Below, piece by piece: positions 43,650 to 52,820 of a DNA stretch of 64,000 nt. Under the pieces are notes generated by a model. The model was not told the origin of the DNA. It made no database searches and saw only the letters and a list, made by a program, of their open reading frames with translations. The translations under genes and the position numbers were made by a program. The DNA is taken from NCBI GenBank assembly GCA_944386975.1, contig CALXDC010000008.1, forward strand, positions 1 to 64,000, in the 5' to 3' direction. The stretch comes from an uncultured Oscillospiraceae bacterium (GTDB lineage: Bacteria; Bacillota; Clostridia; Oscillospirales; Oscillospiraceae). Every line of letters starts with the position of its first letter. The stretch's first letter is position 1.

Positions 43650-44348
43650 GTGACAAGAAAGGTACTGGTATTGGAAGACGAGTCCAGTATTCGGGGCTTT
43701 ATCGTAATCAACCTGACCCGTGCGGGATACGAGGTGATCGAGGCCGAGACCGGCGAACAGGCGCTGGAGCTTCTGCAGAAGAGCAGCGACGTGCGGGTAG
43801 CTCTGCTGGACATCATGCTGCCGGGAATCGACGGCTTTGAGGTGTGCCGGAGAATCCGGGCCACCAACACGGCCATCGGCATCATCATGCTCACCGCCCG
43901 CAGCCAGGAGATGGACAAGGTGACGGGCCTGATGACCGGGGCCGACGACTATGTGACCAAGCCCTTCTCCCCGGCGGAGCTGACCGCCCGGGTGGACGCC
44001 CTGTTCCGCCGGGCCGGCGGGTCGGTGATGGCGGCCCCGGAGCAGCCCGGTGAGATTGTGCAGCCCCCCTTCCGGCTGAACACCCGGAACCGCACCCTGG
44101 AGAAGAACGGAGAGCGGGTGAAGCTGACCCAGGTGGAGTACTCCATCATGCGGATGTTCATGGAGAACCCGGGGAAGGCCCTGAGCCGGGAGGAGATTCT
44201 GGACACGGTGTGGGGCCGGGACTACTTCGGCGAGCTGAAGATTGTGGACGTGAATATTCGCCGCTTGCGGCTGAAGATCGAAGACAACGCCCAGAATCCG
44301 ACCTATATTACGACGGTGTGGGGATTCGGATACAAGTGGGGATTTTAA
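43650..44348 (+). CDS. OmpR/PhoB-type response regulator
   Basis: A 232-residue regulator with GTG start at 43650. The receiver domain (residues 1-120) has Glu9/Asp10, phospho-acceptor Asp54 in LLDIMLPG, and lysine in VTKPF. The winged-helix DNA-binding domain (about 135-230) has VKLTQVEYSIMRMFMENPGK and the C-terminal YITTVWGFGYKWGF. Its partner kinase is 467 bases downstream rather than adjacent, because the last 22 codons of this gene have been tandemly copied in between. Confidence 0.93.
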   Translation: MTRKVLVLEDESSIRGFIVINLTRAGYEVIEAETGEQALELLQKSSDVRVALLDIMLPGIDGFEVCRRIRATNTAIGIIMLTARSQEMDKVTGLMTGADDYVTKPFSPAELTARVDALFRRAGGSVMAAPEQPGEIVQPPFRLNTRNRTLEKNGERVKLTQVEYSIMRMFMENPGKALSREEILDTVWGRDYFGELKIVDVNIRRLRLKIEDNAQNPTYITTVWGFGYKWGF

Positions 44349-44775
44349 GAGCGTGACGGAGGCGTTGGCTTCGATCCCCGCCGCTTGTGCGGCGCACAAG
44401 CGTTTTGCCGGAGGCAAAACCTTGGTGTGGGGCAATTCATTTGTCCCACGCGAAATCCAATAAAGGGGGCCCCGTGAAATGAATTTCACGGGGGAGACAA
44501 CGCCCAGAATCCGACCTATATTACGACGGTGTGGGGATTCGGATACAAGTGGGGATTTTAAGAGCGTGACGGAGGCGTTGGCTTCGATCCCCGCCGCTTG
44601 TGCGGCGCACAAGCGTTTTGCCGGAGGCAAAACCTTGGTGTGGGGCAATTCATTTGTCCCACGCGAAATCCAATAAAGGGGGCCCCGTGAAATGAATTTC
44701 ACGGGGGAGACAACGCCCAGAATCCGACCTATATTACGACGGTGTGGGGATTCGGATACAAGTGGGGATTTTAAG
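44283..44775 (+). repeat. 213-bp tandem repeat seeded by the regulator 3' end
   Basis: The sequence from 44283 recurs at 44496 and, partially, at 44709: two full 213-bp units and about 67 bases of a third, with no differences that I can see. Each unit starts with the last 22 codons and stop of the response regulator and continues with a non-coding part. That part holds several hairpins: GCTTGTGC/GCACAAGC, GTTTTGCC/GGCAAAAC and CCCGTGAAAT with its complement. The near identity suggests a recent event. Three stop-linked copies of the 3' end lie before the kinase gene; a 65-codon frame inside the unit has no ribosome site. Confidence 0.95.
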
Positions 44776-44815
44776 AGGATTTCTCAAACGATGACTGGGG
44801 AAAGGAGGCCGAAAA

Positions 44816-46231
44816 GTGAAGACGAAGATTCGGATCAAGGGCCTCCGCAAGCGCTGGCTCATCAACTCCCTGGGGCCCATCTTTATGGTGGCCTTGCTGT
44901 GTGTGGCGGTGTTTTCCGTCAGTATCGCCAACTACTATTATACCGGCATGCGCACCGGTCTGGAGTCCAAGGCCAAGGAGGCGGCCAACGCCTTCAATAC
45001 CTACTCCATGAACAGTTACAACGAGTATATCCAGATGGCCCGCAGCTACACGGAGTCCTTTCAGGACAAGGACCGCTTGGAGCTGCAGTTTATCGGCAGC
45101 AACGGCCGCATTCAGGTGTCCACCTACGGTGTCACCGCCGGGCTGATGCCCTCCACCTCCGACATCACCGCCGCTCTGGCGGAGGGGAAGATTGAGCCCT
45201 ATATGGGGGAGGACCCCATCACAGGCCAAACCATTATGGCGGTGTCCGCACCTCTGGAGTTTGACGGCCGGGTGGTGGGCGCCATGCGGTACGTCACCTC
45301 CATGGATCTGGCCAACCGGCAGATTCTCATCAGCATTCTGCTGGCGGTTCTGGTGGCGGCAGCGGCCATGGCCATGGTGTACTTTTCCAACCTGGTGCTC
45401 ATCACCAATGTGGTGGAGCCGGTGGCGGAGGTGACGGCCACTGCCAAGCGGATTTCCGGCGGCAGCTACGGGGTGCAGCTGGAGAACAAGTACCGGGATG
45501 AGATCGGAGAACTGATCGACTCCATCAACGACATGTCCACCAAGATCGGCCAGTCGGAGAAGGTGAAATCGGAATTCATCTCCTCGGTGTCCCATGAGCT
45601 TCGGACTCCCCTCACCGCCATCAACGGCTGGGGCGAGACCCTGTTGGCCGGGGACAGCGATCCGGAGGAGCTGCGCAAGGGAATCGCCATCATTCTCAAG
45701 GAGTCCCGCCGCCTCACCGGCATGGTGGAAGAGCTGCTGGATTTCAGCCGCATGGAGGACGGCCGTTTCACCCTCCATGTGGAGCAGGCGGACGTGCAGG
45801 CGGAGTTTGAGGACACCATTTACACCTACCGGGCCCTGCTGCGGCAGGACGGCATCGAGCTGCGCTACGACGACGGCGGCGAGATCATCGAGCCCATTGC
45901 CGGGGATTCGGAGCGTCTCAAGCAGGTGTTCTGCAACGTGCTGGACAACGCCGCCAAGCACGGTGGGGCCGGTAAGCGCATTGACACCGCCATCCGTCGG
46001 GAGGGGGAGAACATTGTGCTGACGGTGCGGGATTACGGTCCCGGCATCCCGGAGGAGGAGCTGCCCTTCGTCAAGCAGAAGTTCTACAAGGGTTCCTCCA
46101 AGGCCCGGGGCTCCGGCATCGGCCTTGCGGTGTGCGACGAGATCATCCGCCTGCACAACGGGGAATTTACCATCGGCAACGCTCCCGGCGGCGGCACGGT
46201 TGTCACCATTGCCCTGCCTGCGGAGCAATAA
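44816..46231 (+). CDS. Sensor histidine kinase (HAMP, HisKA, HATPase)
   Basis: A 471-residue membrane kinase, partner of the regulator at 43650. Transmembrane helices at about residues 15-40 and 170-197 enclose an extracellular sensor of about 130 residues. HAMP runs about 198-248, and His260 in SSVSHELRTPLTAINGW is the phospho-acceptor. The ATP-binding domain shows NVLDNAAKHG, DYGPGIP and SGIGLAVCDEI. The start is GTG at 44816 behind AAAGGAGG. Because of the repeats, its message starts far from the regulator gene and passes several hairpins, which could lower kinase output. Confidence 0.92.
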   Translation: MKTKIRIKGLRKRWLINSLGPIFMVALLCVAVFSVSIANYYYTGMRTGLESKAKEAANAFNTYSMNSYNEYIQMARSYTESFQDKDRLELQFIGSNGRIQVSTYGVTAGLMPSTSDITAALAEGKIEPYMGEDPITGQTIMAVSAPLEFDGRVVGAMRYVTSMDLANRQILISILLAVLVAAAAMAMVYFSNLVLITNVVEPVAEVTATAKRISGGSYGVQLENKYRDEIGELIDSINDMSTKIGQSEKVKSEFISSVSHELRTPLTAINGWGETLLAGDSDPEELRKGIAIILKESRRLTGMVEELLDFSRMEDGRFTLHVEQADVQAEFEDTIYTYRALLRQDGIELRYDDGGEIIEPIAGDSERLKQVFCNVLDNAAKHGGAGKRIDTAIRREGENIVLTVRDYGPGIPEEELPFVKQKFYKGSSKARGSGIGLAVCDEIIRLHNGEFTIGNAPGGGTVVTIALPAEQ

Positions 46232-46246
46232 GAAATGGAACGTTTG

Positions 46247-46275
46247 TTGCAAAATGAAAGCGACTGTGATAGAAT
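46247..46275 (+). promoter_or_regulatory. Promoter of the DUF1385 gene
   Basis: TTGCAA (46247-46252), 17 bases and TAGAAT (46270-46275), about 28 bases before the start codon. Confidence 0.6.
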
Positions 46276-46302
46276 AGCCCTGGAAAGGAACAAAGGAAAC
46301 CT

Positions 46303-47259
46303 ATGGAAAAAGAAAAACGGACCGGCTTTCGCACCTCCATCGGCGGACAAGCGCTGATTGAGGGAATCATGATGCGGGGGCCGGAAAAGCAGGCCATCGT
46401 GGTGCGCAGTCCGGAGGGACTGGTGACCAAGGTGGAGGAGCTGAAGCTGATCCGGGACCGGTACCCCATTTTGGGCCTGCCCATTGTGCGGGGCGGGGTG
46501 ACCTTCCTGGACAGCATGGTGAAGGGTGTGAAGGCCCTGATGTTCTCGGCGGATTACTTCCCCGAGGAGGAGGTGACGGAGCCCTCCAAGTTTGAGAAGT
46601 GGCTGGATGAGAAGCTGGGCAACGAGAAGATGGAGAAGGTGGTCATCGCTTTTTCGGTGGTGGTGGCCATCGCCTTTTCCCTGCTGCTGTTCATGCTGAT
46701 TCCCACTACCCTGGCCAGTCTGGTCCAGCGGTTTACGGACAGCGAGGTGATTCGGAACCTGGTGGACGCGGTGCTGCGGGTGATGATCTTCATGGGGTAT
46801 TTGATTCTGGTATCCCGGCAGAAGGACATCAAGCGGGTGTTCGCCTACCACGGGGCGGAGCACAAGACGATTTTCTGCTATGAGAACGGGTTGGAGCTGA
46901 CGGTGGAGAATGTGCGGCCCCAGCCCAAGCACCATCCCCGCTGCGGGACAAGCTTCCTGTTTGTGGTGATCATTGTGGCGATTTTGTTCCACAGTGTGGT
47001 GTTTGCCATCTGGCCGGTGGACAATCTGCTGCTGCGGATTGTGATTCAGCTGTTGCTGCTGCCTCTGGTGGTGGGCATTACCTATGAGTTCAACCGGTAC
47101 GTGGGGGGCCACGACAACCCGGTGACCAGCTTTCTGGCCAAGCCGGGGATGTGGATGCAGAATTTCACCACCAATGAGCCGGATGACTCCATGATCGAGG
47201 TGGCCATTGAGGCCATGAAGCTGGTGATCCCGGAGGAGAAGGGGAAGGACCGGTGGTGA
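46303..47259 (+). CDS. DUF1385 membrane protein
   Basis: A 318-residue protein of the DUF1385 family, recognised by GGQALIEGIMMRGP near residue 15 and FAYHGAEHKTIFCYENG near residue 182, plus HPRCGTSFLF. Three to four hydrophobic segments are visible (about 115-140, 150-170, 222-245, 250-268). In Firmicutes this gene usually stands just before prmC and often prfA, and its biochemical role is not established. Here more than 900 bases of repeat DNA separate it from prmC. Start at 46303 follows AAAGGAAC. Confidence 0.9.
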   Translation: MEKEKRTGFRTSIGGQALIEGIMMRGPEKQAIVVRSPEGLVTKVEELKLIRDRYPILGLPIVRGGVTFLDSMVKGVKALMFSADYFPEEEVTEPSKFEKWLDEKLGNEKMEKVVIAFSVVVAIAFSLLLFMLIPTTLASLVQRFTDSEVIRNLVDAVLRVMIFMGYLILVSRQKDIKRVFAYHGAEHKTIFCYENGLELTVENVRPQPKHHPRCGTSFLFVVIIVAILFHSVVFAIWPVDNLLLRIVIQLLLLPLVVGITYEFNRYVGGHDNPVTSFLAKPGMWMQNFTTNEPDDSMIEVAIEAMKLVIPEEKGKDRW

Positions 47260-47291
47260 GATGTTTCACCGCCGGACCCGGTCCGAAGGAA

Positions 47292-48176
47292 TTCTGTCAA
47301 AGGTCTGGTCCGCTTTGTCAGAACCCGACGGTGTTTCCTACCTTCTTTGCCTCCGGCGGCCGACTTTTCTCGCGGAAGAAAAGTCGGCAAAAGTCCGCTT
47401 AGAACCAAGGTTCTAAGGACTCCTTTTCCCCTATTATGGGAAATCTGTACCGTTTTTTCGGCGGTTTGGTGCGGCTGACCCATCAAGGGGGTCGGAGTTC
47501 CCCTCCTTCCGCGCTTCAGCGCGCTCCCTTGGTGGTCGTTGAGGCCGCTGCAATTTCCCAATCTAAAAGCCTTCCCCTGGGGGAAGGTGCCCCCGAAGGG
47601 GGCGGATGAGGGGAAGGGTATCGAAGCATATTTGAGTGATTCAGAGGCAATTTTTCGTAAAATGAGAATCTTTGATTTTTCCTTCGAGCTGGTATAGAGC
47701 TTTTCGATGGCGTTCCCCTCACCCGTCACGGCTCCGCCGTGCCACCTTCCCCCAGGGGAAGGCTTAAGGCCGACCACCGTCAGCCCACCGCATCAGCGCG
47801 AAGCGCGGCGCTTAAAGCAGAAGATGACCCAAACAGGCGTCACCCGTACCAGACCAATAACCAAACGCCTCCCTGACTTCCAAGTTTTGGTAAGAAACGA
47901 AGGGAGTCCTTAGAACCGCAGGTTCTAAGCTGATTTTCACCGAGCCGCAGCGAGGTGTTTCGGAGCGCAACCCCGCGGAGCGGGGCTCTTAGCGCGGAGA
48001 TGCCTACTTTTGTTCAGCGACAAAAGTAGGCCGCCGGAGGCAAAACACCTGACGAAATACCGTCGGGTACCGACAAAAGACACCCTGCCCTCGTCAGAGG
48101 GCAAAAAGCGCCCGGTCCCGGCGACAGAGGGACAAAAAATCTGTGTGCTTCCGCATAGGAGGAGAAACAGGCGATT
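47292..48176. repeat. Nested palindromic repeat region
   Basis: No credible gene lies here. The outer arms (about 47313-47425 and 47903-48090) are an imperfect inverted repeat. Shared blocks include ACCCGACGG/CCGTCGGGT, TTTGCCTCCGGCGGCC and its complement, a GCC-ACTTTT hairpin (47359-47388 and about 48002-48031) and a CTTAGAACC hairpin (47398-47417 and about 47909-47929). Nested inside, AGCCTTCCCCTGGGGGAAGG (about 47570-47589) returns inverted at about 47745-47765, each followed by a small GC hairpin and a GATGAGGGG-like end. The unit looks like stacked MITE-type insertions. The ribosome site AGGAGGAG before 48177 belongs to prmC. Confidence 0.75.
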
Positions 48177-49043
48177 ATGCCGATCACGTATAGCGATTTG
48201 TATTTGGATATCAGAAGACAGCTGAAGGCCAGCGGCATCCAGGCCGCCACCCTGGAGGCCAGGGAGCTGGTCTGCTTCGGCTGCGGAAAGACGAGGGAGG
48301 AGCTCTTTCGTGACGGCGGGCTCTATCTCTCCCGGGAGATGGAGGAGCATGTCCGCGCTCTGGTGCGCCGCCACCTGGACGGCGAGCCCGTGGCCTACAT
48401 CATCGGGGAGTGGGAGTTCTACGGCCTGCCCCTGGACATCAACGAGTCGGTGCTGATTCCACGGGTGGATACGGAGGTGCTGGCGGAGGCGGTTATCGCC
48501 TCCATGAAGCCCCTGCCCTCCTGCCGGGTGCTGGATCTCTGCGCCGGGAGCGGCTGCATCGGCCTTGCCATTGCCGCCAATGTCCCCGGAGCCCGGGTGC
48601 TGCTGGGAGAGCTGTCCGAGGGTGCTATCCGGGTCTGCCGCCAGAATATCCGCCGCAGCCAGCTCTCCGGCCGGGTCTCCGTCATGGCCCTCAACGCCCT
48701 GGAGGAGCCGCCGGCGGCGGTGGGGGAGTTCGACTGCATCGTCAGCAATCCCCCCTACATCCCTACCGGGGACCTGGAGGACCTGGATCACTCGGTGAAG
48801 GATTTTGAACCGCGAATGGCTCTGGACGGCGGTAGCGACGGCTACACCTTCTATCAGGCCATCATCCGCCGCTGGCGGAAGGCATTGAAGCCCGGTGGCC
48901 GCCTTTGGTTTGAGGTGGGGTTGGGCCAGGCGGACACGGTGCTCCGCCTGATGCGGACCCAGGGCTTCGGAGACCTGGAAATTCTCCCCGACAGTCAGAA
49001 CATCCCGCGGGTGGTGTTCGGCAGGCGGATCGAGGAGATTTGA
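48177..49043 (+). CDS. prmC: Peptide chain release factor N5-glutamine methyltransferase
   Basis: A 288-residue PrmC/HemK enzyme that methylates the GGQ glutamine of release factors using S-adenosylmethionine. The N-terminal helical domain covers about residues 1-85. The Rossmann domain has VLIPRVDTEVL, motif I VLDLCAGSGCIGLAIA and the catalytic NPPY (SNPPYIPT). The C-terminus EILPDSQNIPRVVFGRR is typical. AGGAGGAG lies 8 or so bases upstream of the ATG. Confidence 0.95.
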   Translation: MPITYSDLYLDIRRQLKASGIQAATLEARELVCFGCGKTREELFRDGGLYLSREMEEHVRALVRRHLDGEPVAYIIGEWEFYGLPLDINESVLIPRVDTEVLAEAVIASMKPLPSCRVLDLCAGSGCIGLAIAANVPGARVLLGELSEGAIRVCRQNIRRSQLSGRVSVMALNALEEPPAAVGEFDCIVSNPPYIPTGDLEDLDHSVKDFEPRMALDGGSDGYTFYQAIIRRWRKALKPGGRLWFEVGLGQADTVLRLMRTQGFGDLEILPDSQNIPRVVFGRRIEEI

Positions 49044-49070
49044 CAAAATTACTTATTACAATCCGTAATA
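49040..49070 (+). promoter_or_regulatory. recA upstream region with inverted repeat
   Basis: TTGACA at 49040-49045 is a good -35 box, but no clean -10 lies 17 bases on (TAATAT is about 20 bases away). TATTAC (49054-49059) and GTAATA (49065-49070) form an inverted repeat around AATCC. The usual Gram-positive LexA box (CGAAC, four bases, GTTCG) is not seen between prmC and recA. Confidence 0.4.
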
Positions 49071-49108
49071 TTATTGGAAAAGATTACAGATAAGGGAGAA
49101 TAGACAGT

Positions 49109-50227
49109 ATGGCAGTGAAAAAGACCGCCGGCGCCATGGCGTCCCCCACGGCGGCGCCGGCCAGCGAGAAGAAGCAGGCCATCGCCGCGGCCATGGACCA
49201 GATCACCAAGATGTACGGCAAGGGCTCCATCATGCGTCTGGGAGACAGCCAGGAGATCAACGTGGAGGTGATCCCCACCGGCTCCCTGGCATTGGACCTG
49301 GCCCTCGGCATCGGCGGCGTTCCCAAGGGGCGCATCATTGAGATCTACGGCCCCGAGTCCTCCGGTAAGACCACCCTGGCCCTCCACATCATCGCCGAGG
49401 CCCAGCGCAAGGGCGGCGAGGTGGCCTTCGTGGATGCGGAACACGCCCTGGATCCTACTTATGCCCGGGCTCTGGGCGTGAACATCGAGGAGATGCTCAT
49501 CTCCCAGCCGGATACCGGCGAGCAGGCTCTGGAGATCACGGAGGCCCTGGTTCGCTCCGGCGCCCTGGACGTGGTGGTGGTGGACTCCGTGGCCGCCCTG
49601 GTGCCCCGGGCCGAGATCGAGGGCGAGATGGGCGACAGCTATGTGGGCCTCCATGCCCGGCTGATGAGCCAAGCCCTTCGGAAGCTCACCGGCGCCATCA
49701 ACAAGACCAACTGCGTGGTGGTGTTCATCAATCAGCTGCGGGAAAAGGTGGGCGTCATGTACGGCAACCCCGAGGTTACCACCGGCGGCCGGGCATTGAA
49801 GTTTTACGCCAGCGTCCGCATCGACGTGCGGCGCATCGAGGCCCTGAAGAGCGGCAGCGAGATCATCGGCAACCGCACCCGGGCCAAGGTGGTGAAGAAT
49901 AAGATGGCGCCCCCCTTCCGGGAGGCGGAGTTCGACATCATGTACGGCGAGGGTATCAGCAAGCTGGGAGAGCTGCTGGATCTGGGCGTGAAGCTGGATC
50001 TGGTGCAGAAGTCCGGTTCCTGGTTCTCCATGGGGGAGAAGCGCATCGGTCAGGGTCGGGACGCCGCCAAGCAGTACCTCAAGGATAATCCCGAGGTGGC
50101 CGAGGAACTGGAAGCCGCTATCCGCCGGGACTTCTTCAAGCTGATGAGCAACCAGTCCAAGATCGCCGCCAAGGCCGCAGGCCGGGCGGTGGACGTCAGC
50201 GCCGACGACTTCGAGGATGAGGATTGA
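49109..50227 (+). CDS. recA: Recombinase RecA
   Basis: A 372-residue RecA with an extended alanine-rich N-terminus. It shows Walker [14 protein letters not shown] near residue 80, [12 protein letters not shown], Walker [25 protein letters not shown] and the L2 loop [29 protein letters not shown]. The protein drives homologous recombination and the SOS response. recX overlaps its 3' end by 11 bases. Confidence 0.98.
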   Translation: MAVKKTAGAMASPTAAPASEKKQAIAAAMDQITKMYGKGSIMRLGDSQEINVEVIPTGSLALDLALGIGGVPKGRIIEIYGPESSGKTTLALHIIAEAQRKGGEVAFVDAEHALDPTYARALGVNIEEMLISQPDTGEQALEITEALVRSGALDVVVVDSVAALVPRAEIEGEMGDSYVGLHARLMSQALRKLTGAINKTNCVVVFINQLREKVGVMYGNPEVTTGGRALKFYASVRIDVRRIEALKSGSEIIGNRTRAKVVKNKMAPPFREAEFDIMYGEGISKLGELLDLGVKLDLVQKSGSWFSMGEKRIGQGRDAAKQYLKDNPEVAEELEAAIRRDFFKLMSNQSKIAAKAAGRAVDVSADDFEDED

Positions 50228-50840
50228 CCATATTGAAGCCTCTCGCCGGAAAAAGGGCCGGGTGCTGGTTTTTTTAGAGGACGGGGCCTGTCTGAAGGTC
50301 ACGGAGCAGGAGCTGCTGGACTTCGGCCTCCGGTCCGGGGACGAGCTGGAGGAGGGGACCCTGGAGCGGCTCAAAAAGGCCGCCGGGGTGTCCGACGCCA
50401 AGGCCGCAGCGGCGGACCTCATTGGCCGCAGGGCCATGAGCCGCCGGAGCCTGGAGCAGAAGCTTCAGGAGAAGGGGGCCTCCCAGGCGGAGGCCCGGTA
50501 CGCCGGGGAGTGGCTGGAGGCCATCGGGGCCCTCAACGACAAGGAATATGCCGCCATGCTGGTCCGCCGCTGCGGCGACATGGGCTACGGCCCCGCCAGG
50601 GCCCGGGAGAAGCTCCGGGAGAAGGGGGTCCCCCGGGAGTTGTGGGAGGAGGCACTGGAGGAGCTTCCACCGGCGGAGGAGCAGGTGGACCGCTTTCTCG
50701 CCGCCAGGTACCGGGGGGGATCCCTGGACCGGCGGGAGCAGAAACGGCTGGCGGACGCCCTGCTGCGCCGGGGGTTCTCCTGGAGCGACGCTCGGGAGGG
50801 CCTCAACCGCCTGGGGGCGGATATTACGGAAGATGAGTGA
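50217..50840 (+). CDS. recX: RecX regulatory protein
   Basis: A 207-residue RecX with the three-helix repeat modules seen as [33 protein letters not shown] and [20 protein letters not shown]. RecX inhibits RecA filaments. The ATG at 50217 lies inside recA (11-base overlap), so translation is coupled, keeping inhibitor and recombinase in proportion. The first 60 residues ([20 protein letters not shown]) are a Firmicutes-type N-terminal extension. Confidence 0.93.
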   Translation: MRIDHIEASRRKKGRVLVFLEDGACLKVTEQELLDFGLRSGDELEEGTLERLKKAAGVSDAKAAAADLIGRRAMSRRSLEQKLQEKGASQAEARYAGEWLEAIGALNDKEYAAMLVRRCGDMGYGPARAREKLREKGVPRELWEEALEELPPAEEQVDRFLAARYRGGSLDRREQKRLADALLRRGFSWSDAREGLNRLGADITEDE

Positions 50841-50855
50841 GCAAGGAGACGGACT

Positions 50856-52178
50856 ATGCCTTATACCGTATCGTTTATTTCCTTAGGCTGCGCCAAGAAT
50901 CAGGTGAACTGTGAGCAGATGATGGCGGCGGCCGCCGCCGCGGGCCACACCGTCACCGCCGAGCCCGCAGGCAGCGACGTGGTGGTGGTGAATACCTGCG
51001 GCTTTCTGGCCAGCGCCTGCGAGGAAGCCATTGACAACATTCTGGAGATGGCGGAGCTCAAAAAGGCGGGGCAGGTGAAGAAGATTCTGGTCACCGGCTG
51101 CATGGCCCAGCGCTATCAAAAGGACGTGCTGGCGGAGATGCCGGAGGTGGACGGTATCCTCGGCACCGGCAGCTACGGCGACATCGCCAGGGCGGTGGAA
51201 GAGGTGATGGAGGAGGACCTCCGCCCCTGCCACATGGGGAACATCAACACCTGCGAGCAGGGGGGAGAGCGGATTCTCTCCACACCTCCCTGGTACGCCT
51301 ACCTCCGCATCGCGGAGGGGTGCGATAACCACTGCGCCTACTGCGTGATTCCCTCCCTCCGGGGAAAGTACCGCAGCCGCCCTGTGGAGGAGCTGTTGAA
51401 GGAGGCGGAGGAGCTGTCCGCCGCCGGGGTGAAGGAGCTGCTGGTCATTGCCCAGGACATCACCCGCTACGGCACGGACCTCTATGGGGAGCACAAGCTG
51501 GCGGAGCTTTTGCGGGCGCTTTGCAAGCTGGATTTTCACTGGATCCGTCTCCACTATCTCTACCCCGACGAGATCACCGAGGACCTCATCGACGCCATTG
51601 CTGAGGAGGAGAAGATCCTGCCCTATCTGGATATTCCCATCCAGCACTGCAACGATGTGATCCTGAAGGCCATGAACCGCCGGGACACCAAGGCAGAGCT
51701 CCTGACCCTCTTTGCAAAGCTCCGGGCCCGGATTCCCGGTCTGGTGCTGCGCACCAGCCTCATTACCGGCCTCCCCTACGAGGACGAGGCCGCCTTTGAG
51801 GAGCTGTGCGAGTTTCTCCGTCAGACCCGCATCGAGCGGGCGGGGGTGTTCCCCTTCTCCCCGGAGGAGGGTACCCGGGCGGCAAAAATGGACCACGTTT
51901 CCAAGGAGGAGGCGGACCGCCGGGCGGAGCTGGCGGTGGACGTTCAGTCGGAGATTATCGACGCCTACAACGAGTCCATTCTGGGGCAGCGGCGGGAGGT
52001 GCTCTGTGAGGGCTTCGACCCCCAGGCCCAGATGTGCTTCGGCCGCAGCTACGCCGAGAGCCCGGATATCGACGGCCGCATCTGGTTCACCGCCGACGAG
52101 GAGCCGGCGCCGGGGACCTTCGTCACCGTCCGCCTCACCGGCGTGATGGACGGGGAGCTTACCGGAGAGCTGGTATGA
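50856..52178 (+). CDS. rimO: Ribosomal protein S12 methylthiotransferase
   Basis: A 440-residue radical SAM methylthiotransferase that modifies aspartate 88/89 of ribosomal protein S12. The UPF0004 domain opens with VSFISLGCAKNQVNCEQM, with further cluster cysteines in NTCGFL and VTGCMAQRY. The radical SAM motif is CDNHCAYCVIP, and the GKYRSRP stretch separates RimO from MiaB. A C-terminal TRAM domain ends the protein. It lies 15 bases after recX, probably in the same transcript. Confidence 0.96.
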   Translation: MPYTVSFISLGCAKNQVNCEQMMAAAAAAGHTVTAEPAGSDVVVVNTCGFLASACEEAIDNILEMAELKKAGQVKKILVTGCMAQRYQKDVLAEMPEVDGILGTGSYGDIARAVEEVMEEDLRPCHMGNINTCEQGGERILSTPPWYAYLRIAEGCDNHCAYCVIPSLRGKYRSRPVEELLKEAEELSAAGVKELLVIAQDITRYGTDLYGEHKLAELLRALCKLDFHWIRLHYLYPDEITEDLIDAIAEEEKILPYLDIPIQHCNDVILKAMNRRDTKAELLTLFAKLRARIPGLVLRTSLITGLPYEDEAAFEELCEFLRQTRIERAGVFPFSPEEGTRAAKMDHVSKEEADRRAELAVDVQSEIIDAYNESILGQRREVLCEGFDPQAQMCFGRSYAESPDIDGRIWFTADEEPAPGTFVTVRLTGVMDGELTGELV

Positions 52179-52233
52179 CCGGAAGACAGGGCGGCGCCGT
52201 GGAAGCCGCTTGAAAAAAAGGAGAGAGAACGAC

Positions 52234-52755
52234 ATGAATCTTCCCAACAAGTTGACCATGCTGCGGATCATCCTGATCCCCTTCTTCCTGCTGGTGTTGT
52301 ATCTGGATGTGCCCTACGCCAACTACTGGGCCCTCTCCATCTTTATCATTGCCAGCCTCACGGACATGCTGGACGGCAAGATTGCCCGGAAGTACCACCT
52401 GGTGACGGATTTCGGCAAGTTTGCCGACCCACTGGCGGACAAGATGCTGGTGACGGCGGCCATGCTGTGGTTTGTGGAGATCGGCCAGATGCCCGGCTGG
52501 GCCCTGCTGATCGTCATTGTACGGGAGTTCGCCGTCAGCGGCCTCAGAATGATCGCCTCGGACAAGGGGCGGGTCATCGCCGCCGGGTGGAGCGGCAAGG
52601 TGAAGACCGCCTCCACCATGGTGTGTATTGTGCTGATGTTCCTGGAGATCCCCACCTGGCTGAATACCGCCTGCGTGGCGGTGATTGTGGTCACCACCAT
52701 CTGGTCCGGCGTGGAGTATTTCGTCAAGAACCGGGACGTGATGACCTCCATGTAG
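52234..52755 (+). CDS. pgsA: CDP-diacylglycerol-glycerol-3-phosphate 3-phosphatidyltransferase
   Basis: A 173-residue membrane enzyme making phosphatidylglycerophosphate. The CDP-alcohol phosphotransferase motif is split over TDMLDGKIARKYHLVTDFGKFADPLADK (residues about 47-74), with all conserved Asp and Gly residues. Four to five helices follow. I start at the ATG at 52234 behind AAAAGGAGAG; an upstream TTG at 52210 would include that ribosome site. Confidence 0.95.
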   Translation: MNLPNKLTMLRIILIPFFLLVLYLDVPYANYWALSIFIIASLTDMLDGKIARKYHLVTDFGKFADPLADKMLVTAAMLWFVEIGQMPGWALLIVIVREFAVSGLRMIASDKGRVIAAGWSGKVKTASTMVCIVLMFLEIPTWLNTACVAVIVVTTIWSGVEYFVKNRDVMTSM

Positions 52756-52769
52756 CGAAAAACGCAAGA

Positions 52770-52808
52770 AAAAACGTCTCTGCGGAAAAATTCCGCAGAG
52801 ACGTTTTT
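52770..52808. terminator. Bidirectional terminator between pgsA and hemolysin III
   Basis: An 18-bp perfect stem (AAAAACGTCTCTGCGGAA at 52770-52787 with its complement 52791-52808) and an AAA loop. Terminal A and T tracts make it a terminator on both strands, serving the convergent genes. Confidence 0.92.
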
Positions 52809-52820
52809 GACATTGTCCTC

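Noticed and set aside
44479..44676. 65-codon frame within the 213-bp repeat unit
   Set aside because: No ribosome site; its start lies in a hairpin, and it exists only because the unit is repeated. A longer frame from the second copy into the kinase gene is equally unsupported.
44283..44775. CRISPR array
   Set aside because: The period is 213 bases with no alternation of short conserved repeats and variable spacers; the units are identical throughout.
47707..47913. 68-codon frame in the repeat region before prmC
   Set aside because: It runs through palindromic repeat sequence, has no ribosome site and no protein-like pattern.
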